A stretch of 64,000 bases of DNA, from contig NC_046675.1 in the NCBI RefSeq assembly GCF_003369915.1, forward strand, positions 806,001 to 870,000. The letters run 5' to 3'. Both the position numbers and the translations under genes were made by a program. The notes beneath the pieces were generated by a model, which worked only from the letters and a program-made list of their open reading frames with translations, had not been told where the DNA came from and ran no database searches. Positions 1 through 11,326 of this stretch are shown in pieces (position 1 is the stretch's first letter; every line of letters begins with the position of its first letter). The DNA comes from Drosophila miranda (taxonomy: Eukaryota > Arthropoda > Insecta > Diptera > Drosophilidae).

Positions 1-3000
1 GTGGGTGAACATCGCGTAGCTGGAGAATTTCATGGGCTCCAGGATGTCCAGCATGTTGAGGAAGCCATAGTCCAAGCACTTTACGCGCGCGCGGAAGTCC
101 GTCTCCAGACTGAAGTCATTCCTGCCATAGACAGCCGAGTGTACCTGCAGATCTCCCACGTGCACTGTGAGAAAGGTCTGTGGGGAGTCTATTGACCGCT
201 TGGGGGAGTATTCTTTCAAAAGCGAAGGCAGTTCCCCCTTGCCATCCGGCTGATTCAGAAGGTTTACTTCCATGTCCTGGCAACAGAGCAGCAGCTGCAG
301 CCTGGGAACTGTCTCTGCCCTGAAGATGGTATCGATGCGCATGCAGCCCACAAGAACCTTTGGATGCAATATGAAATCGTTGTCTGCATCGGTCTTAAAG
401 GCCTGCTCAATGCGACTGCTGTCGATCTGTAGAATAATAGAATAATAATGTCATTGCTTCAATTAGAAACATTACGCACAGAATGGAAATCTTCATCCTC
501 ATCTCCCTCAAAGCAGGTGCCATCGACAGAAATCAGCGACTGCAGAATGACCACTCTCCAGATGTTCGCACAGATCTGACGATCTTGTGGGGATAGCTGC
601 TTGGTGGCCGTCTCCGACAGCTGGAAGTCGCAGTAGTGCAGAAAAGTCTCGTGCGTTTCACTGAAGTACTCCATGCTGCACTTGATGTGTATGGGGTTTG
701 AGACCTTTAAGGAGAAATCAATTGACTAGACTGCCGGAAGCAGAGTGGATCTCAGAGCGCGCAACTTACTGGCATGGGAATAGGATAGATGTGGATGCTG
801 GTCATCTGGCGTGGCTGTGGATAGCGCCAGCAGATAATCCCGTAGTTCTTCTTGATAATCTGCACCTGGTAGGGCATAGGCAGCACGGACTCGGAGTTCA
901 AGTAGACAAATTGGAAGGCGCCCGCCCTGAGGTCGTCCTGATAGAATTCTGCTTTAGTTTTCAGCGAGCGTTTGCAGCGCCCGATCGAGTCGATCGATGG
1001 ATTGCACTTGATCAGCGCTCCGGGTGCAATCTCTGCTGGAGTGCCCATTGCCGGACGATGTTCCAGAAAGCCCTGCCACTCCTGATGGGCATACTCAAGG
1101 ATCCGGCCGAGACCTTCATGGGCCTTTTGCAGTTGCAGAATACTCCAAACGCTCGCATCGACGTGCAGAAAGTGTAGCTTGAGAGTGGCGTTGATCAGGA
1201 GATCGTCACACCATGGCTCGCTGACTAGATCCACGGACAAACGCATCAACAGGGGATGCAGGAAGATCTTCTCGCCAGCCTGGATGTAGAAGGAGCCAAT
1301 CGTCGATCTAATGACGGCCTTCTGGGGACGCGGATTGAACTTGATGCTGGTGCTAAAGTCCAGCCAAACGGAGCTGCATTTGTAGGACCGTTCCTCGTCG
1401 CAGAGCGTGATGCTGACCTGATCAAAGGACAGATTCAATCGGTCCGCATTGTAGCAGTGCTTCTTCATCTGCCGCAACTGTGTGCCCTGGACCACAGGCC
1501 GCTCGCTGCGCACCGCGAAGCAGGGAGTCTCGAGGAGCACGTTGTAGATGCGGATGACATTGTTGACCAGTTGCTGGATGCTCGCCTCGCACAGGCGCAG
1601 CACTATGGGCTTGCGCACCTCCACATCCACTTCGGTTTGATGGATGCGATCGCACTGGGACCGCACAGTGAGCAGCGGTGGGGGAATCCCCGAACTGCTG
1701 AGAGTACCTGGCAGGGTGTCAAACACAGACTCATTGAAGGGGTCTACCGAAGAGTCCGTACCAGGAGTGGCCACAGTTACGTTTAGATTGAAAATGGATG
1801 CCTGCGTGATGGTTGCCTTCAGACTTTGGGTGCACATATAGCTGGGCTGCGAGACAGTCAGCAGAATGAGCGGCTTCATCACTGGCTGCTCCAGTTCCTC
1901 CAGCTCCAGGACTTCGTAGATCTTTAGCACAAATATCCCAGCCACAAAGGAGACACTTTGCGGGTAGCGCACGCCACTCGGTTGCAGCTCCTCCTGCGAT
2001 TTCTGAGTTCCCTTTACACGACCCCCTCCCACGTGTATTCCGGAATCACTTTGGCAGGAGCCCACAAAGACTTCGCTGCTGCTCCTGGCATCCACGAAAC
2101 TGGAACGACTTCGCTTGGCGCTGGACCGGCCAGAATGGCCAGAGTGTCTTAGCCGACTGCTCTTGGCCGAAATGTCCACGGGGGTGCACGTGATGCTGTG
2201 CGTTGACTGTGATGACAGCTCCGTCAGCGACTCTTTGGCATACATCTGATCGAGGACACTGTACAAACGCTGGAAACGCACTAGGATGCAGGATATCAGA
2301 TTGATTTGGTGTGTGGTCAGAGTGGCCACAAAGTCCGTCACACAGTTGTACTCCACACTCTGGCCGCAGACGAAGAACCGATCGTAGATAATGGCCGGGG
2401 CATAGACCATGATGAAGTCGAAGTCCCTGAATATGTCCATGTGGTCCAGCTCAGTGGGACGTGTCTGATTGTTCCACTCGAAGGCCGGATTGTTGTGCTC
2501 ACTGGCCAGACTCTTTTCCATGTGATACTTTTGGGTCTGCAGCCAGTTCCCAGTGGACAGGGATACATTTCTGACGCTCAGCTCGTACTGACGATCCTCG
2601 ACCAGGGCTCCGGGGGTGCTCAGCATGTTCAGCTCGGCGGCCTTCTGGTAGATGTCCTGGCGAACCAGTTGCCGCACTAAAGGATTCTCCAGGCTAGGCG
2701 TTAGCTGCACAGTCTCAATCTACGACAAGAAACAAAGGAATGTGGTTAGATCGCTTAAGGATTGGTGGTATGAGTGTCGTGAATAGAGACGTTCGTGTTT
2801 AGGTGGCGCTCCTGCTCCTGCTCCTGCTCGATTCTTTTCTCCTTATACAAAAAAATATCGCCTAAAGATGATCAAAACTCTTACCCTTAGCAACAAGACA
2901 CTGCAGCACTTTCTGCCCGTGGCCAATGGCAGGTAGATATAGATTCCTTTGCTGTTCAGATGCACCATGGGCAAGTCCTGAACGGTGGTTAAGCGGCTTT

Positions 3001-6000
3001 CAATAGCTGCTGAGGTGCTAGGTGCCTGATGATTGCCCCTCATTATTTCTATCACTCCGCACAGGGGAATCACAAAGTCTGTGATTTGATCCAGGTCGAG
3101 GACCATTTCAATGGGCTGCAGTTCGATCAGCAGCTCAGAGATTGTGTGCTGCCTATTGCGGGGATTTCTGGCTCCAATCTTCGAGTACAGATCCTGCAGG
3201 CTGACGGTGGTAACCACCACACTAATCAGCGGCAAATTGCCGCTGTCGCCCAGCATTTTTACGTAGAAGCCATCCTTCTGGAGCCACTCCCCGTGCGGCT
3301 TGGCCTCGTAGTAGTTGAGTCCCAGGTTCTCCACTTTGGTGGTGAACTTCGTAAAGTCCGAATGCTTGTCCACGTTCAGTAGTAGATCTTCGAAAGTCAC
3401 GACAACCTTGTTCTGTTTGCGATCGGTGGGGCTCTCCATTTCGAAGCTGATCCGTGGTATGGTCCACTGGCAGAAGAATATCAGCGAGACATCTAAATTG
3501 GGAACTAAAATAGACTTAAATGTAGGCCGAAATGACCTCGGGTCTGTGTCTTGTATCACCATTTTTCGCTTGAGGGGGCTCAAAGTTGGGATCCAATTCC
3601 AAAAACTCCTTTATCACGGGATAGGTTTGGGAGCTGCCCGTATAAACCTCCAGTCGGGGACCCGAGCTCCATTTGACATTGCCATCCTCTTCAGGACTGA
3701 GAGATCTGTGAATCTCGGAAACGATTTGCAAATGCTCGTGTAGAAGTTTCACCTGGAATATCGTGCGATTAGATGGTTACTCGATTGTTATGTAGAATGG
3801 TTTACCCTTCGAGCAAAAACATTGATGGGCGACATGTCCACGTGCACATTTATTGAGTAAGTACCAAAGCCTCGCTGTTCTACAGGTTTATCGGAGGTCT
3901 GGTCCTGCTTCTGATCCACCGCGGCCATCTTCTTGGAATGAAGGGATCCCGGAAGCTTCTCCTCGATTGGCTTATAGGACATGGCCAGAGTGATGGTAGT
4001 CCTGACTGGTGCCAAAACCTCTTCTGATATGTCACCCCTGCAGTAGCAGACATTCAAGTCGTTCAGATCCGTGACCCAGTTGACCAGATCTGCTTCGGCA
4101 TCCACCAAAATGACACTCCTGATATTCCCCCGGGAAACGAAATCGCAGTTGCTGGACTTGATTTTCATGCGGGGCAGCCGTATGGACGTGTATTCCACAT
4201 CCGACTCTGCGGGCCTCCTGCGCACCATGAGCTCGCACACGTCTACCCGGATCTGGGCAATCTCTGCGAGCACTACCATGGAGCCGAGACGCTTCGCCAG
4301 CTGACCAAGATCTAGAGCAGTCTTCCGCGGCTTGTTGTCCATCAATAAACCGGTTACTGGTTCCATCTGTGTGTGCCTCTCATCCCGCTCGGAGCTGAGA
4401 TGCACTGTCTCCTCAGGGACGGAGATCTTGCGGCTATTGTTGCGGCTGATTCGACGCGGTTGAAGGGGCAACGCTGTGGCAGATATCGTGGAATAGTTTG
4501 ACACCGATTGAGAAAAATGATGCTCGGACTGGCTTGCGGCAGCATCCACATCCATTTCGATCTCTGAAATAAAACGAAAATTTAGTTTAGAAAACAGAAA
4601 TCTTCAATCTTCAGGCTTTATTCCCTGATGGCATACCATTTTCCGTTGATTTCCTTTTCGTTGTGTGCTCTGGGAACTTGAGAAACTGCAGGAGATATAT
4701 ATCTATGGTAAAGCGACAATGCTCCACCCACAGACACATGACCGTCCCGGGCATCTGCTCCTGTTGCTGCATGGCTGTCTCCTGCAGTGGCAGTGGCAGC
4801 TGCAGCTGCACCTCTAGCCACTTGTTGTTCAGGTTCTTGGTGGTGGACAGCACCACGTTGCGCATGTTCATCTTCGTGTGGTAGGCATCTGTGTTGAGGC
4901 TTCGCAGCGACGCATTTACCGATAGATGCGTGTGATACTTGTGGAAATTCAGTCGCAGTTTTGTGGCCAGCGTTTGCAGCTTGATCACATCCGAACTGGC
5001 AGTGGATTGCGCCACAAGATGGGACACAGCACAGAGCTCTGTGCCGTTGAAGCTCGCTATCAGCGGAGTGATGCGCTTGGCGAGGATCAGCTCGCGCTTC
5101 GAGAACTCTACAGTCAGGATCTCCGACTGAATCTCCGCCGTTTCCAGCGCAGCATCGTTGGTTCGCCAGAGATGGGGGAGCAGGAGGCGATTAACGTTCA
5201 ACTGCATCCGGGGAATGTTCAGCAGCTTGGCGCGGCCGTTCTCGGGCGTGGTATTCAGGATCATCAGCGTGATATTCTTCACACTGAATCTGTAGCAATT
5301 GTAGCACGAATTGAGGAGCTCTCGCGGCTTGTCCTGCAGCTGGGTGATCAACTGGACCAGACGGTGTGCGTTCACTGGCTTGCACAGCGTGCCCTCGACT
5401 AGGGGAAGTCTTAGCTGGAGATATGGCAGCAGGGATTGCTTGACCGTGGTCGACAGCTGATGCTGATTCGCTGCCGAGGACTCTTCTGGCTGCTGGCGCG
5501 GATACAGCTGAATGGTCATGTTCCGCAGCTCGATCTTGTAGTTGCAGGTGGGAGCGAATCCAATGAGGTACTCCAAGTCCGCCAAGGTCATGTCTGTGTT
5601 AAAGTGCTCCTCGTGCTGGGGCTCCTCCCTGACCGACTCTGAATGATATCCCGAGTAATCGTAAGGACGCAATAAATCGCTAATTACATTCTTAACCTGG
5701 AGAAATGACTGTGAGAAGTGGAAAGTAATCCCAGCGGATAGTAGACGATACTGAACGCGCAGTCCCAGGTCCTTCAGCTGGCTCTCGGCCAGGGGATGGC
5801 TGTTCGGCTTTGGGGCCCGGTACTCGACAATATCGAACGACAGCACGGGGCTGCGGAAGAGCATATACTCATCTGTGTTCCTGGCCACGTAGTCCTCGTA
5901 GTTGTGGCGGCACCAGGTGCGATCCGAGAACATAAAGTGCTCGTCGAACAGGCTCTTGTCGATGAATGTGCGCCCCTTTAAAGACTGCAATAAAATCGTG

Positions 6001-7323
6001 GAAAATGCAACTTTCTGTCTCACAAATGAATGGTCGGCTCACCTCCTGGGTATTGACCAACACCCGATCGACTGGATCCTCGCTCCTGTATGCCCCCAAG
6101 GGCTCCATGCAAAGGCTCGAGAGCCCCGCCTTGACGTTCGTCCAGTCGTTCTCCTTCAACTGCGATCTCTCGTAGTAGATGCCGCCCAAACTGATGCGCA
6201 GGATGGGTGTATAGCGGATCCGCTTTATCCCTCCCATGGCCTGATCGGTGAAGAACTCCGAATTCTTCAGCTGAAAGTTCAGCTCCTCAGCATATATGCC
6301 TATATCGAAGGCATGGCCAATGGTCTCCTCTGGGTCGGGGTCGGGGACCTGCGACTCGAAGCTAGGCAAAAGGTTCCAGGCCCACCACAGATAACTCTGA
6401 CCCTCGGGCTGTGTACCCCCCACCGGCACTTCGTTGCCCTCCGCTGTTTCCTCTGGATCGTCTGGGTTGAGAGCTTCCTCCTCCATCTCCGCAGGCTTGA
6501 GTTCCAGCAGCATTTTGACCAACCTCATGACCATCGGGAATTGCAGCGAGGACACGTTAATGTCCAACGCTTTGGTGAAGACCCCGATTCTGGTCGTGCT
6601 CGAGGTGCTGACTGTGGTGGCATTGTACTTGCGCAGGACGCGACATTCCAGGGTGCAGCGATAGAGGACCGGCTCCTGGCACACCTCAATCCTTCCGGCC
6701 GTGTTCCGCTTATCGAGGCAGATGGTAAGATCGGATATCTGCAGCAGTTTGCGCATGGAAACCGACACAGGGTGCACGTCCACCATTGTGGGCTTCCAGT
6801 TCTCGCCGGCGGGGCTAAAGTTCATGCACTGGACATTCATGGACACGACAATGTCGTCTTCGACGTACTTCAGAATGATGTTGTGGCACTGCAAGGTGAT
6901 GTTGTTGATTATCTTTTTGACCACAACTGAGCTACTGGCGGGGGCGGCACCCTGCTGTTCAGCCTCCACTGCGGCTTTTTTCGCCTTCCGGCGCTGCTCC
7001 TTTTGGTACGAGGCACGACGCTGCCTGCTCTCATTGTCCGGCAGCTTGGCCACAAACTCAATTGTGTTTATGATAATCTTCACCGGCTCCGACATGAGCT
7101 TTGTCCATGGCACCTGGATGCTCAGCTCGTGGATGTGCCCCGAAACGAGCTCCACGGGTAGATTGAGCTCCTCCTCCAGCACCTCCAGGCGCAGGTCGAG
7201 GTTCTGAAACGTCACCTCGCCCTCCCACAGTGACACCTGGGCATCTTCGTCACGGAAATTCTTCACATACTTGGCCACGTAGCTTAGCAGAATCGGGGTG
7301 ATGTAGGACTCTAGCTTGAACAT
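1..7323 (-). CDS. Vps13B: Vps13B (COH1-type VPS13 lipid-transfer protein), 3' end outside the window
   Basis: The start codon is at 7323. Eight exons join in frame: 7323-6043, 5984-4637, 4563-3806, 3752-3560, 3504-2885, 2719-770, 704-480 and 426 to the window edge, giving 2267 codons so far. All introns are short with GT-AG ends. The N-terminus is a chorein domain (MFKLESYITPILLSY, then SLWEGEVTFQNLDLRLEVLE and SGHIHELSIQVPWTKL) and matches VPS13B more closely than VPS13A/C or D. Family knowledge: VPS13 proteins are rod-shaped bridges that move lipids between membranes at contact sites, and VPS13B acts at the Golgi and endosomes. No signal peptide or membrane segment is visible, as expected. 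The gene diverges from eIF2B-alpha across about 760 bp. The remaining C-terminal part (the VAB and ATG2-C-like regions of the family) would lie to the left of the window. Confidence 0.93.
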
Positions 7324-7546
7324 GGTTGTTCCCGTCCTTCAGTTTTCCACGTCGATTCTCACGCGCTGAAGATTCACTCCAGACGTCGGGCTGCCGTCGC
7401 GTTTAAAGGTATTTGAAGCACATGCTGTAAATTTTGTGTCGTGTCGTTGCTAAGCCAAAAATAAAATAAAGCAAATATTACCTGTAATTTTTTGTAGATT
7501 GTTTACGTTTTAGCCCCGGCAAGCAGTGTTGGCAGCGGACGTTTAC

Positions 7547-8001
7547 ATTAGAGGTGGAGAAACATCGATGTTAACAGAAGGCTGTTATGCGCGCATCTCA
7601 GGCAAAAACACAGCCCTCCTCGCGACCAACCGACCGATTGGTGCTGCTGCAAGACGCGCTGCGCGCTAACAGAACCAAACAGGAACATGCAGGAACGATA
7701 GCTGATAGACTGATATTCGAGGAAAATTATTAAAAGAACTAAGCATGCATTCAAAATACAAGTACTAATACATTTACTAAATAAGGGGGAAAGGTACGTG
7801 AGTAATTTAATAAGAGAAAGGGAATTAGTGGTTGGCAGAATGTTGTAGAGGGAATTAAAATCCTAGCGTAAAACCCTAAAATGTTCATGCAGGAACAACG
7901 GATAGTTTCTAGTCAGGATATAAATTAAGTATATAGGTTATTTGAAAAGCATCGATAAAAACAGCGATGTCCGCAACCATCGATGTTTCTCCAGGTCTAA
8001 T
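7547..8001. repeat. Intergenic segment bounded by a 24-bp inverted repeat
   Basis: The arms at 7547-7570 and 7978-8001 are inverted copies with 22 of 24 bases matching. The shared core is GGAGAAACATCGATG on one side and its complement on the other. The segment between them holds a dispersed repeat (see 7680-7895) and no coding sequence. The arms sit near the probable starts of the divergent genes Vps13B and eIF2B-alpha. This could be the terminal inverted repeats of a short non-autonomous DNA element, or mirrored promoter motifs with an ATCGAT core. Together with 7324-7546 and 8002-8083 this fills the gap between the two genes. Confidence 0.5.
7680..7895. repeat. Dispersed repeat, about 200 bp, family not recognised
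   Basis: Two blocks, one containing ATATTCGAGGA and CTAAGCATGCA and one containing CTAAAATG and TCATGCAGGAAC, recur in the same order and spacing at 33764-33975 and 37288-37499 in the Jonah spacers. CATGCAGGAAC is also repeated directly at both ends of this copy (about 7686 and 7884). There is no coding potential. It resembles a short non-autonomous mobile repeat, but I cannot name the family. Confidence 0.45.
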
Positions 8002-8083
8002 TTACATCACTGCTTTGGCCGCGAACAGCTGTTTCATTGTTGACGTGCAGCAACAGTTTTATGTTTTAGCAAACTTTATCAAA

Positions 8084-9306
8084 ATGCCACAAATTATTGA
8101 ATCTGGCAAGGACTTTGGTAAGCAAGAATCGTGCATTAGCTTGCTCTTCAAACTATAAATCGTCGAATTCTCGCAGATGTGGTCAAATACTTCCTGCAGC
8201 TCCTGGACAAGGACAAGGATATGTCGTACGGCATTGCGGCCATTAGGACGCTCCTTATGATATTGGAGAAGAAACAATGTGCGTAAGGCTGTCAGAGAGG
8301 CATTTCTTATGGTAACACATATACCTTTTAGTTGGGACGATCCACATTCTGCACACGACCATGAGGGAGGCGGTGGCAGCCATGCGGAATACGGATTTGT
8401 CCATAGCAGCCATCGTGTCGGCCGGCGAACTCTTCTGTCGGTTCATAACGCTCAGTCTGGACGATAAGCATATGGAAGAGTGCCGCCTAATAATGCTCAA
8501 TCGTGGTAAAATCTTTCTGTACAAATTGGACAACTCTCGCCAGGTAGATTTCGCTGATCTACACATAAAGATGCGTAGTGTAATCCGTAGTATTTATGCC
8601 CTTGCAGGTGATTGGACAGCAGGCGCAACGTTTTATTAGCGACGGCTGCCGCATATTGACACACTCGAGATCCCGAGTTGTGCTCAAGGCTCTTATTACA
8701 GCCTCGCAAAACAAAAAGTCCTTCCACGTGTACGTTACTCAGGGTGGCACAGGAAACTCTGGGTGGGTACCACAAACTGTCTACGGATTCCATAAATTCT
8801 CAGATTTTATCATCAGGGAGGAGATGATCCGCGACTTGAATGCGGCTGGCATCGCCTGCACTTTAATACTGGACTCGGCCACAGGCTATGTAATGGAATC
8901 GGTTGACTTTGTGATGGTGGGTGCCGAGGCAGTGGTTGAAAGCGGCGGCATTATTAACCGAATTGGAAGCTACACAATGGGCCTGTGTGCGCGGGAGATG
9001 AAAAAGCCCTTCTACGTACTCGCTGAGAGCTTCAAGTTCACGCGTCTCTATCCATTAAATCAGCGCGATCTGCCCGATGAGTACAAGGTAAGTGCAGGAT
9101 CCTTGGCAGCAGTAGATCCGATCCGATCCCCTTTCTGACTGGACTGGTATCATTTGCAGTACTCGCGCAAGCATCTCAACGATGTCTCCAAGGTCCATCC
9201 CCTGGTGGACTACACACCTCCGGTGTACATTACGCTGCTCTTCACCGATCTGGGCATACTGACGCCCTCGGCAGTGAGCGACGAGTTGATCAAATTGTAC
9301 ATGTAA
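8084..9306 (+). CDS. eIF2Balpha: Translation initiation factor eIF2B subunit alpha
   Basis: Six exons (8084-8117, 8177-8278, 8332-8543, 8608-8762, 8817-9087, 9160-9306) join in frame to 306 codons plus stop, the usual family length. The protein starts [19 protein letters not shown]. An upstream in-frame ATG at 7967 would add 39 residues, but these lack family similarity, so 8084 is preferred. The Rossmann-like C-terminal half is clear: [43 protein letters not shown] and the C-terminal [20 protein letters not shown]. Family knowledge: the alpha subunit is regulatory in the eIF2B decamer, the guanine nucleotide exchange factor for eIF2, and helps sense phosphorylated eIF2 during stress. The last exon is duplicated 1357 bp downstream (10517-10663). 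Confidence 0.95.
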
Positions 9307-9582
9307 ACAATAAACAAAAAAATAATATACGCATAGCAATTGTTCTTGTTGAATACATACAAATACAGATAAATAGGGGTTACATATTGCCATTGCTGAG
9401 GATTTACATACAATATATACACATACATATGTACATATATGTATATATAAAATAAAGCTAATTAATTAAGCCCAGTTACTTCTTAAATTTATGTTATGTG
9501 CTTTGCTTTAAAATGGCATCTCGTTCGCATAGTTGGGATCGACATCATCTTCTGCGTCCCAGTCCAACCCCCAGCGGTCGTA

Positions 9583-9968
9583 CTAGTCTAGGCTGTAGTG
9601 GGAATCCTCACTGTTGTTGCCATCCTCATTGGAGTACTCGCTGTTGTACTCCAGATCGTCTGAATAGCTATCGCTGCCACTGTCCTCGCCCATGTCGTGC
9701 TCATCATGCACCCCCAGTTGGTCATCGAAAGCATCATCCATATCATCCAAATCGCTTGCATTCTGCAAAGAGAGTTTACGTTTATATAAGGCTTTCTTTG
9801 ACCCGGGTGGTTTTTACTCACAAATTGTCCCGACTGTATGTTGATTTCAATCTGCAAACGTATGTCCATAACCAGAAATGCTGTGGTGACCAGAATCGGT
9901 ATGGTCAGACGACTTTTCCAGGCCAGCTCAGTGAGAAATAAGAAGATATTGCCGAAAGTAGAGTCCAT
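9583..9968 (-). pseudogene. Left copy of the small acidic membrane protein ORF, shortened by a stop
   Basis: The two exons are 9968-9822 and 9762-9583. The coding region matches the right copy (10865-11316) almost base for base, but the codon after SHYSLD reads TAG where the right copy has TCA (Ser). The product would be 108 residues instead of 130 and would lose the Trp-rich acidic end. The sequence after the stop also keeps a 9-bp stretch missing from the right copy. The upstream cistron has no start codon in this copy. Whether anything is expressed is unknown. Confidence 0.6.
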
Positions 9969-9978
9969 TGTGCTGCCA

Positions 9979-10500
9979 CTAGTGATCGCCTTCCGCTGCC
10001 ACTTCAGTGTGCTCCTCTTCGCGCTGCTCAAGAGCGTCGTGTTCCACTATGCGAACGGTTTCGCCCACTGTTAGGGCTTGGACAGGAAGCAAGTGACGAT
10101 GCAGCCGACCACTGTCGATCGTCGTATCAAGCTCCAGGAGCTGTTCAAATATTGTGACTGGTATGCCGTTGGCCGACAGGAGAGATCGCATGCAATCCTG
10201 CCGCTTGTCCTGCAAATTTTCCAATAACTTGCTGCCCTTTTGCACCTTGGCCAACTTCCGCTCTGAAAATTCAGTTGTCGTTAGCAATTAAGCGTGTAAG
10301 TACACATTTCATATGGAATATTCTCACCTAATAGTTCCAAATAGTTACTAGAATCAGGCAATGGGTCGTGCAGGTTCCTATCATTGCTTTTCTTAATATT
10401 TTCAAAGTCTTTTTCGTTGCCTTCCTGGTCCTGGTCGTGAGCTATGAAATTATCCTCAAAACTGTCACAGTTGCTTGAGAATTCTATGTTTCCCTGCTCA
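9979..10500 (-). pseudogene. Left copy of the CCDC32-like gene, 5' end missing
   Basis: Exon 2 (10262-9979) is intact and nearly identical to the right copy. Exon 1 (about 10500-10328) is cut at the duplication junction, removing the start codon and about the first 20 codons, and with them the original promoter. Reading upstream on this strand runs into the antisense of the duplicated eIF2B-alpha exon. It is therefore a truncated duplicate. Confidence 0.75.
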
Positions 10501-10516
10501 TTTGTATCATTTGCAG

Positions 10517-10663
10517 TACTCGCGCAAGCATCTCAACGATGTCTCCAAGGTCCATCCCCTGGTGGACTACACACCTCCGGTGTACATTACGCTGCTCTTC
10601 ACCGATCTGGGCATACTGACGCCCACGGCAGTGAGCGACGAGTTGATCAAATTTTACATGTAA
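10517..10663 (+). pseudogene. Orphan duplicate of eIF2B-alpha last exon
   Basis: This is a copy of exon 6 (9160-9306), open to the same stop, with its 3' splice site TTTGCAG kept. Two amino-acid changes are visible near the end (TPS to TPT, IKLYM to IKFYM). It lies behind the true last exon and its termination region, so it is probably unused. It could serve only as an alternative last exon spliced from 9087. Confidence 0.75.
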
Positions 10664-10864
10664 ACAATAAACAAAAAAATAATATACGCATAGCAATTGT
10701 TCTTGTTGAATACATACAAATACAGATAAATAGGGGTTACATATTGCCATTGCTGAGGATTTACATACAATATATACACATACATATGTACATATATGTA
10801 TATATAAAATAAAGCTAATTAATTAAGCCCAGTTACTTCTTAAATTTATGTTATGTGCTTTGCT

Positions 10865-11316
10865 TTAAAATGGCATCTCGTTGGCATCGACATCATCTTC
10901 TGCGTCCCAGTCCAACCCCCAGCGGTCGTATGAGTCTAGGCTGTAGTGGGAAGCCTCACTGTTGTTGCCATCCTCATTGGAGTACTCGCTGTTGTACTCC
11001 AGATCGTCTGAATAGCTATCGCTGCCACTGTCCTCGCCCATGTCGTGCTCATCATGCACCCCCAGTTGGTCATCGAAAGCATCATCCATATCATCCAAAT
11101 CGCTTGCATTCTGCAAAGAGAGTTTACGTTTATATAAGGCTTTCTTTGACCCGGGTGGTTTTTACTCACAAATTGTCCCGACTGTATGTTGATTTCAATC
11201 TGCAAACGTATGTCCATAACCAGAAATGCTGTGGTGACCAGAATCGGTATGGTCAGACGACTTTTCCAGGCCAGCTCAGTGAGAAATAAGAAGATATTGC
11301 CGAAAGTAGAGTCCAT
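10865..11316 (-). CDS. Small one-TM protein with acidic tail, second ORF of a probable dicistronic transcript
   Basis: Two exons (11316-11170 and 11110-10865) give 130 codons. I do not recognise the family. Residues about 5-40 form one hydrophobic segment (IFLFLTELAW, LTIPILVTTAFLVM), and the second exon is very acidic (DLDDMDDAFDDQ, EHDMGEDSGSDSYSDD), ending DANEMPF. The ATG lies only 10 nt after the stop of the CCDC32-like ORF on the same strand, with no room for a promoter or a splice that would fuse the frames. It is therefore most likely translated from the same mRNA. An in-frame upstream ATG at 11379 overlaps the first ORF. Confidence 0.6.
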
Positions 11317-11326
11317 TGTGCTGCCA

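Larger units (their letters stand above)
9147..10503. repeat. Tandem duplication, left copy
   Basis: This segment and 10504-11859 are near-identical tandem copies. They begin in the last intron of eIF2B-alpha and end inside the first exon of the minus-strand CCDC32-like gene. The junction at about 10501-10508 fuses CCDC32-like exon 1 to the eIF2B-alpha intron through the shared motif GTATC, which suggests microhomology at the breakpoint. Visible differences include a 9-bp indel near 9535, a 3-bp indel at the junction and scattered substitutions. Confidence 0.92.

Noticed and set aside
698-1786. Long plus-strand open frames opposite Vps13B
   Set aside because: They are antisense shadows of Vps13B exons, which have clear family similarity, correct splice phases and conserved motifs.
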